Below, piece by piece: positions 58,775-64,000 of a DNA stretch of 64,000 nucleotides. The stretch comes from Austropuccinia psidii (Eukaryota > Basidiomycota > Pucciniomycetes > Pucciniales > Sphaerophragmiaceae). Below the pieces are notes generated by a model. It ran no database searches, was not told where the DNA came from, and saw nothing but the letters and a program-made list of their open reading frames with translations. How positions within the stretch are numbered: position 1 is the first letter of the stretch; each line of letters starts with the position of its first letter. The stretch is from NCBI GenBank assembly GCA_023105745.1, contig JALGQZ010000009.1, positions 10,142,937 through 10,206,936 on the forward strand. Reading direction: 5' to 3'. Position numbers and translations under genes: made by a program.

Positions 58775-61421
58775 TTTTTACTTGTTTACTGACAGTAATG
58801 TCTCTTTTTTCTAGAGGAAAAGCAACTTTTTGTCTTTTATTTTCCCCTATAGTGAAATACTTGTCTTTATGATTATCAATATCAATACCATAAATATTGA
58901 GATAATCATTCCCAAGTATAAAGTGTTGTGAAGTACAATTATTCATGACAAAAATTTCAGCTTTCAATCTTATACTTCCTGCAGGATGAGGAAATATAAT
59001 TGCTGCCTCAAATATACCCAAAGGGTGCATATTTTAGCTAGCACTGCTGAATGTTATACCTTCAATTGGCATTAGTTTGTCTTGCCAATTGGTATAAACT
59101 TTGTCAAGATAATTCTTTCCAACACAATTGCAAAAAGCACCTGAGTCAAGGTGTATCTTGGCTTCTGTGTTGTTTATCACAATATTAGTGATACAAGATG
59201 AACCAGCTGTATAACCTTTACCTCTGGCAGGTTTGGTGTTTTGCATTTTAGCATCTTGCACATGTATGAGATCCATACATTCATCACTATACTGTGGTAA
59301 ATAAGTGTGTACCTCAGTGACTTCAAAAGAAACATTAATGTTTTCTATCCTAAGCTCCTCTGGTACTTCTTCTTCTTCTGAAGGCTCAGAATCACTTTCA
59401 TGTGAAGATACATCAGTTGATTCTTTTGTGTCTTCCACTTTTTCAACATTTGTCTCATTGATTATTGTCTTTTTTGGACAAGTTTTAGCTAAATGAGATG
59501 TACTTCCACATTTGTGACATTTCAAAGGAAGTCTGTCTTGTGGCTTATTTGGCTTTGAAATTGGTTTCCCATTAGTCTTGTTGTCTATTGGGGATTTGGA
59601 CCAATTTCTTCCAATTTTTGTTCTAGTAGTGATGTCCTCCATAGCATTGATATAATCTTCTGTAGAGAAAGGCTCAATACATCTGCTTCTTATAGCATGC
59701 TCAAGGTCACCACCACACTTTCTTAATATCCTTTTATGTACCATTGTTTCAGACATATCAGGATGAAGGGCAGTTAATCTGTCCTTCTGTTTAAGAAACC
59801 AAGACATGGGCCTGTCCCTCTCAATATTAAAAATGGCTTCTTCAAGAGAATTCTCCATTCTAAATCTCCAGGAATCATTTGCCCATTTGGAAATAACTTG
59901 TTCTTTCCACCAAGGCCAAGAATGTTTACCATGGTCTTGTCTCATTTTTTAATACCATTTCTTTTCTGATCTGGTAAATGATGAGTGTAATCTGACACTT
60001 ATTTATTCATCTGGTATCTTAAAGTCTTCTTTAAACATATCAATTGTTTTCATAAATTCCATATGATTATATTCTCCTTCACCATTGAAGGTTGGCCATT
60101 CCTCTAATCTAGGAATGTCTTTGAAATTGCAAGCAGTTTCCACATCATTACTTGAAATTGTATGATGTAAATCATTATTCAAGTTAAGAACATTTCTGTA
60201 AAGAAATGGTGTGGATTGCCTTGGCAATTCATTTTTTAGTGATATATTATTAATACTTGATTGAATATCTTCTTTCAATTCAAGTCTTGCCTTATCACTT
60301 TTTTCCAATTGTTCTTGGAAAAGAGCTGCATTGTGACCAGTTGAATTTTCAAAGTTTTGAGCTTGTAATTTCAATTCTCTCAACTGTCCAGTTATAAAAG
60401 AAATTGAATTGTCATCTGGTTGATTGAGAAAAGTAACTTTAGACTCAATTCTTGCACAAATTTGCATCAAAGACACAATATTGTCTTTATTAACATTTTC
60501 AAGGCCAATAATGGTCTTTTTTTGGCCTTTTACTTGTAATATCTCATTACCCAACTTTTGTTGGATATACTCAAATGTTTTAAGCATTGTTATAATTTCT
60601 TTATTACAAGATTCAAATTGAGTTACAAGCTTGACAAGATCTATTTCTTTGGGAAGGATTCGCTCAATCTTTCCTCCTCCTTGTTTTTGAATTCCATCAG
60701 AGTTCTTGCCATATTGAACACATTGTCCATGGCTGTCTTTTCTTTCTTTGGGATTCTGTAATTCTGTGGGTAAGGCTTGTTCCACTTGGGCTTTGCCTTT
60801 CCCTTGGCCTTTTGCTTGCCCTTCTGATTGGTCTTTGGGGCTTTGTTGGGCTTGTTTGGAACTTGTTGAGGCGGATTTTTGCTGGAGGATTCTTGGGGAG
60901 CTTCCACTGGGCTGTTTTCCTTGCCTTGTGCCAACTTCTTCTTCTGATCCTCTGATAACATGCTTTGGTTTTTCAACCAAGCTTTTATCTGTTGGACTTG
61001 TCCTTTGCAAGACATTGGTGTCCAACCCTTCAGAAGATCCTCTGTCTTTTCTGGCCCCATGAACTTCTTCACTTGAAGATAAGAGCTCATGGTGCCTATC
61101 CAAAGACTTGGGAGAAGTTCCCACTCTTGCTGTTTGGAGGCCATAAGCCAGTTCTTGTACTGAGACTGGTAAATCTCCACTGCTGCCTGTTGGAAATGGC
61201 TCAGGTCTAACAGCAATAGCAGTTATGTCAGCTTCTGGACTCTCAATAAGAGGTTCAAAGGTGCTGGCTAACCTTTGGGAACTGGTGGAAGTTCTGGCAT
61301 CCTCCATTTGTGCCTCTCCTCTGGGCTGACATTCTTGTCTTTTTGATTTGTGACTGGAATGTCCTGGTCCAGATCCATTTGATTGGATGGATTAATTACT
61401 TCCACTTCTAGTAGGAGTCAT
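58734..61421 (-). pseudogene. Gag-protease of the beta element, one frame with four in-frame TAA stops
   Basis: One frame runs from ATG 61,421 (MTPTRSGSN) to about 58,770, broken only by TAA at 61,392-61,394, 60,003-60,005, 59,949-59,951 and 59,034-59,036. Parts in order: a Ser/Gln/Lys-rich N-terminal third; a coiled-coil-like middle (LEKSDKARLELKEDIQSSIN); capsid-like IPRLEEWPTFNGEGEYNHME and SWPWWKEQVISKWANDSWRF; the CCHC knuckle CHKCGSTSHLAKTCPKK near residue 635; an acidic linker; the protease core IHLDSGAFCNCVG near residue 759; and the protease tail HFILGNDYLNIYGID. Around three stops the neighbouring residues suggest a former Tyr codon (inference from related proteins). Gag assembles particles; the protease matures them. 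Only fragments up to 434 residues are open. Confidence 0.85.
60641..61216 (-). CDS. Candidate overlapping ORF in an alternative gag frame
   Basis: 191 codons from ATG 61,216, fully inside gag and in a different frame. The product is MLLDLSHFQQAAVEIYQSQY... with a strongly basic middle (KGKQKAKGKAKPKWNKPYPQ) and a charged C-terminus (MARTLMEFKNKEEER). I recall predicted proteins of this sequence type from the same rust family, but they may be artefacts of gene prediction over gag. The region is GC-richer than average, which favours chance open frames. Confidence 0.3.
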   Translation of the reverse strand: MLLDLSHFQQAAVEIYQSQYKNWLMASKQQEWELLPSLWIGTMSSYLQVKKFMGPEKTEDLLKGWTPMSCKGQVQQIKAWLKNQSMLSEDQKKKLAQGKENSPVEAPQESSSKNPPQQVPNKPNKAPKTNQKGKQKAKGKAKPKWNKPYPQNYRIPKKEKTAMDNVFNMARTLMEFKNKEEERLSESFPKK

Positions 61422-61469
61422 TGCACGTCAATTTTAAGAAAAAATAGACTAAGAATGGATTGAATTCAC

Positions 61470-61586
61470 CTGCTGGACCTTTAAAGGGTTCTTTGGTTAT
61501 CAAACCCCTTGGTGCTGGGCTAGTCTGAATTTCAATACTAGACTCTGAGGCTTCAGAGTCTGAAGAGCTGTCTCTAATTGATGAAA
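61470..61586 (-). other. Acidic open segment with splice-like borders before gag
   Basis: 117 bases in a frame different from gag, read DSSSDSEASESSIEIQTSPA and PRGLITKEPFKGPAG. Preceded by CTCTAG and followed by GTGAATTC, like an exon. It could be a 5' exon or a small upstream ORF of the element. Confidence 0.3.
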
Positions 61587-61589
61587 CTA

Positions 61590-62085
61590 GAGAAAAATAA
61601 AAATATAAGTTATTTTATCAAACAATAAAAATAACTTATAAACTCAACTTATTGAATAAAGTTGTTTTAATGTAATTTTATGGCAAATTACATCAAAAAT
61701 AAAGAAAAATGTCTAAGATAAAATAAAAAATATTGTTAGTAAAGATTTTTAATTTTCTTTAAAGGAATAATAATTATGCAATTAACAAGTTTATTAATCA
61801 AAATTGTATTATTATTCACTTTATACTAGAATAACTCAAAGAATAAATTTCAAGTCTGTGATGTGAAAAAGCCACTAGTTATACAAAAGAAATTTATTCC
61901 AAGTCACTAAATAGTATATTGTTTCAAACAATATTCTTAAGAAAAAAGTAACTTTATTAATATTATAAAGATTATTTATAAGGGATAAGTCCCAAAAAAG
62001 CCAATATTAAGGCAAATATGGCAATTTTACATCAAAAAACAGTAAAATAAGGTCCAGAATATGATTTATGTCCCAAAAATTGGTC
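61590..62085. other. AT-rich leader of the beta element
   Basis: About 500 bases between the first coding-like sequence and the primer-binding-site region. AT-rich, with no protein motif. The packaging signal would be expected here or in gag; none identified. Confidence 0.5.
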
Positions 62086-62089
62086 AAAA

Positions 62090-62106
62090 TCATGGCCAGG
62101 CCCCCA
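62090..62106 (-). promoter_or_regulatory. Primer-binding-site-like sequence of the beta element
   Basis: On the minus strand the LTR ends ...CTTACA, then TT, then TGGGGGCCTGGCCATG. A TGG start two bases after the LTR is the usual layout for a tRNA-primed element, since tRNAs end CCA. Which tRNA was not determined. Confidence 0.55.
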
Positions 62107-62108
62107 AA

Positions 62109-64000
62109 TGTAAGGTTTGTCTATGAAACTCTTGATAATAGTAGCAAAATCAAGAGTACTATGACTGTCCTCAGTAGAAATATATAATATAATATAATAT
62201 TACAACCACAAATTTAAATATAATTATTAAAAATAATTATATAAAAAAAGAATTTAATTATTATTACAAAAAGATATAATAATGAGAAATATAATAATTA
62301 TAATAAATTATAATTATTCTATTATTGTTATAGTCACTGACAGTTACAACAATAAGAAGTGTAAAGCTCTTAATGAGACAATTACACGTGGAAAATAAGA
62401 ATATTAACCACTTATAAATAATACAAATATTATTTATAAAAGAATCAAAACACACACTGTGCAGAAATAATTCTTATCAAATAAAATTCTATATAAAAAA
62501 AACTAATACTAGATAAAAAAATATAGAACTTTAGAGAAAACTTACTTATAATATTTATTTAATACAACAAGTCAAACAACAACAGTTATTATATTAAATA
62601 ATAATTATAAGTTAAAAACACGCCAAAAATCAATATTTTTAAAGATAAAACAACTTTTTATGATGAAAATTATGATTAAACAGTTTTTAAGAGGAATTTG
62701 TGGATTTTAAAAGATATTTAAGATGATTAATTTTATATAATAAAATATATTATTGTTGATTACAACAATAATATAAATTCTATGATTTCAATTCTTTAAT
62801 GGTACTTAATAAAGAATAAAATAACTTAAGAATTAATTTAATAATAATATTTTATATTTAATAAAACTTTACCTGTTTAATTTCTAATATGATTGGATTG
62901 ATAATTGATGATGGACAAAAACAGTGATGAAAAGACTCTTTTTATGTCTTCAGAGCAGCTCACATGATTCATAATGGATATAGAGGGCGTGCTCAGGTCA
63001 AAACTGAAAAACCATGCTTAAAAATAAAGTTCTTAACTTAAGGTAACTTAATTTTAATTCCAATTTAAAGCTAACAGGCTTATTCCTAACTCCATGTAAC
63101 TTTAATCTTCATTTAAACTAATTATTTTAAGTTCTTAATATAAAGAAACTTATTTATATTAAAGTTCATCACATGAACAACTTAAAATTATAGTTTCAAG
63201 CAGAAATCTCCTAAACTCAATTTTTGATTTATTTTTAAAGAAATTATAATTTTCCTTGAGTTTTAATTAAAAGAATATATTTCCAGGCTAATTACCCAGG
63301 AAATTGATTTATAAAAGATACTTCAAATTTAATTTATATGTAGATAATATTAAATTGTAAGCTGTGTGAAACATTCAAGCAAATCCATTAAGAATTGGAT
63401 TTTTAATGAATTTTTGAAGTTATTGCTATTTTTCCACATAAAATAGCAATACACACCAAACCTTAAGTTTTGATAAGGTTTTAATGCTTGAAACCTTAAA
63501 TTTTTCAGCTTATTTAAGCTTTGAAAGTTCTTAAAACCTTGAATTCAAGCTTGCATATGGTGATTTGCCCTCTGGCAGCTTGAAATTCCTGTCCAAATTG
63601 GGATAAAACCAGTTTAAACCTTAAGGTTGGATCAAAGTCTAATCTTAAAGTTTAAATAAGGTTGAAAATCCTCCAATACAGGTGGAAAACCTTAATTGAA
63701 TCATTGCAGATCCAAAAAGTTGGGTACCCCAGCTCTATTTGGTCTTTTTCCTTTGTCCCACCTTTTTGCGTGGATTTTGCCCTTTTATTTATTTAAAGCC
63801 ATATTATGGCCTTAAATCCTTTAAATTGAGATCACGCAGGATTTACATTCTGTATGGAAAATCCTTAGCCAATTCAGTAAATATACACCACACCTCAATT
63901 TTAACTAAAATTTTGGTAAGTTTGCATAAACCTTATGCAACTTTGAATTTAAGCTTATTTAAGCTTAAATTTAACGACTTAAAAAAATGTTAAAAAAAGT
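62109..64000 (-). repeat. 5' LTR of the beta retrotransposon, cut by the window end
   Basis: Starts TGTAAGGTTTGTCTATGAAA on the plus strand and follows 55,714 onward base for base with scattered differences. About 245 bases of the LTR should lie beyond the window. The conserved open stretch recurs at 63,739-63,993. Confidence 0.92.
63739..63993 (+). other. Conserved open stretch in the 5' LTR of the beta element
   Basis: 84 codons (CPFIYLKPYYGLKSFKLRSR, then RIYILYGKSLANSVNIHHTS), near-identical to 57,331-57,591. Antisense to gag. Coding status unproven. Confidence 0.4.

Larger units (their letters stand above)
55714..64000 (-). mobile_element. Beta Ty3/gypsy LTR retrotransposon, internally deleted; 5' LTR continues past window end
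   Basis: Two direct LTRs (55,714-57,850 and 62,109 to the edge) flank 4,258 bp of internal sequence whose genes are on the minus strand. Order in the transcribed sense: 5' LTR, primer-binding-site-like sequence, gag-protease, the start of RT, a deletion junction at 58,451/58,452, the integrase tail with chromodomain, a purine-rich tract, 3' LTR. The LTRs differ by only scattered changes where compared, so insertion is recent relative to the other elements here. RT, RNase H and the integrase core are missing, so any movement would have needed proteins from a relative. Confidence 0.88.

Noticed and set aside
60748..61062. 104-codon plus-strand open frame
   Set aside because: Antisense of the Ser/Gln-rich gag N-terminal region; no motif and no support.
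1..64000. tRNA, rRNA, CRISPR or plasmid features
   Set aside because: No tRNA B-box-like sequence in a fitting context, no rRNA sequence and no regularly spaced direct repeats of CRISPR type were seen.

Overview
The window is AT-rich fungal nuclear DNA packed with transposable elements. The only well-supported host gene is at the left edge: the 3' part of a spliced sorting nexin 3 (SNX3/Grd19) gene with short GT-AG introns. The rest is LTR retrotransposon and CACTA-type DNA transposon material in AT-rich sequence. The retroelement Gag, protease and chromodomain sequences and the Tnp2 proteins resemble families I know from rust fungi (Pucciniales), most closely Austropuccinia psidii. That species call is recollection, not a search result.

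Layout. 2-910: SNX3. 911-4,804: AT-rich flank. 4,805-6,337, 13,065-14,458, 21,054-22,550, 31,667-34,377 and 43,765-45,202: five solo-LTR copies of one family, called alpha here (about 1.4-1.5 kb, TGTCAG...CTGACA termini). About 8,080-8,654 (-): exon-like segments of an unrecognised gene. 15,100-16,140 (+): fossil Gag-like coding. 20,640-24,700 (-): fossil gag-protease, split by an alpha LTR. 25,560-26,345: diverged tandem array. 19,098-20,627, 35,402-37,584, 55,714-57,850 and 62,109 to the right edge: LTRs of a second family, beta (about 2.14 kb), plus a shorter beta-like LTR nested at 32,912-34,223. 38,497-43,214 (+): decayed Ty3/gypsy gag-pol. 43,215-55,211: two collinear CACTA copies with Tnp2 pseudogenes on the minus strand, subterminal arrays of about 120 bp units, and a divergent accessory gene. 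55,714 to the edge: a beta retrotransposon on the minus strand with both LTRs. It keeps gag, protease and an integrase tail with chromodomain, but one internal deletion has removed nearly all of reverse transcriptase, RNase H and the integrase core.

The elements are nested, so their order can be read. The alpha LTR at 21 kb lies in an older protease gene (TSD ATTTT). The one at 43.8 kb lies in an older CACTA array (TSD CATGG). The one at 31.7 kb was itself hit by a beta-like LTR (TSD ATATA). No element has an intact open pol or transposase gene here. No tRNA, rRNA, CRISPR or plasmid feature was seen.
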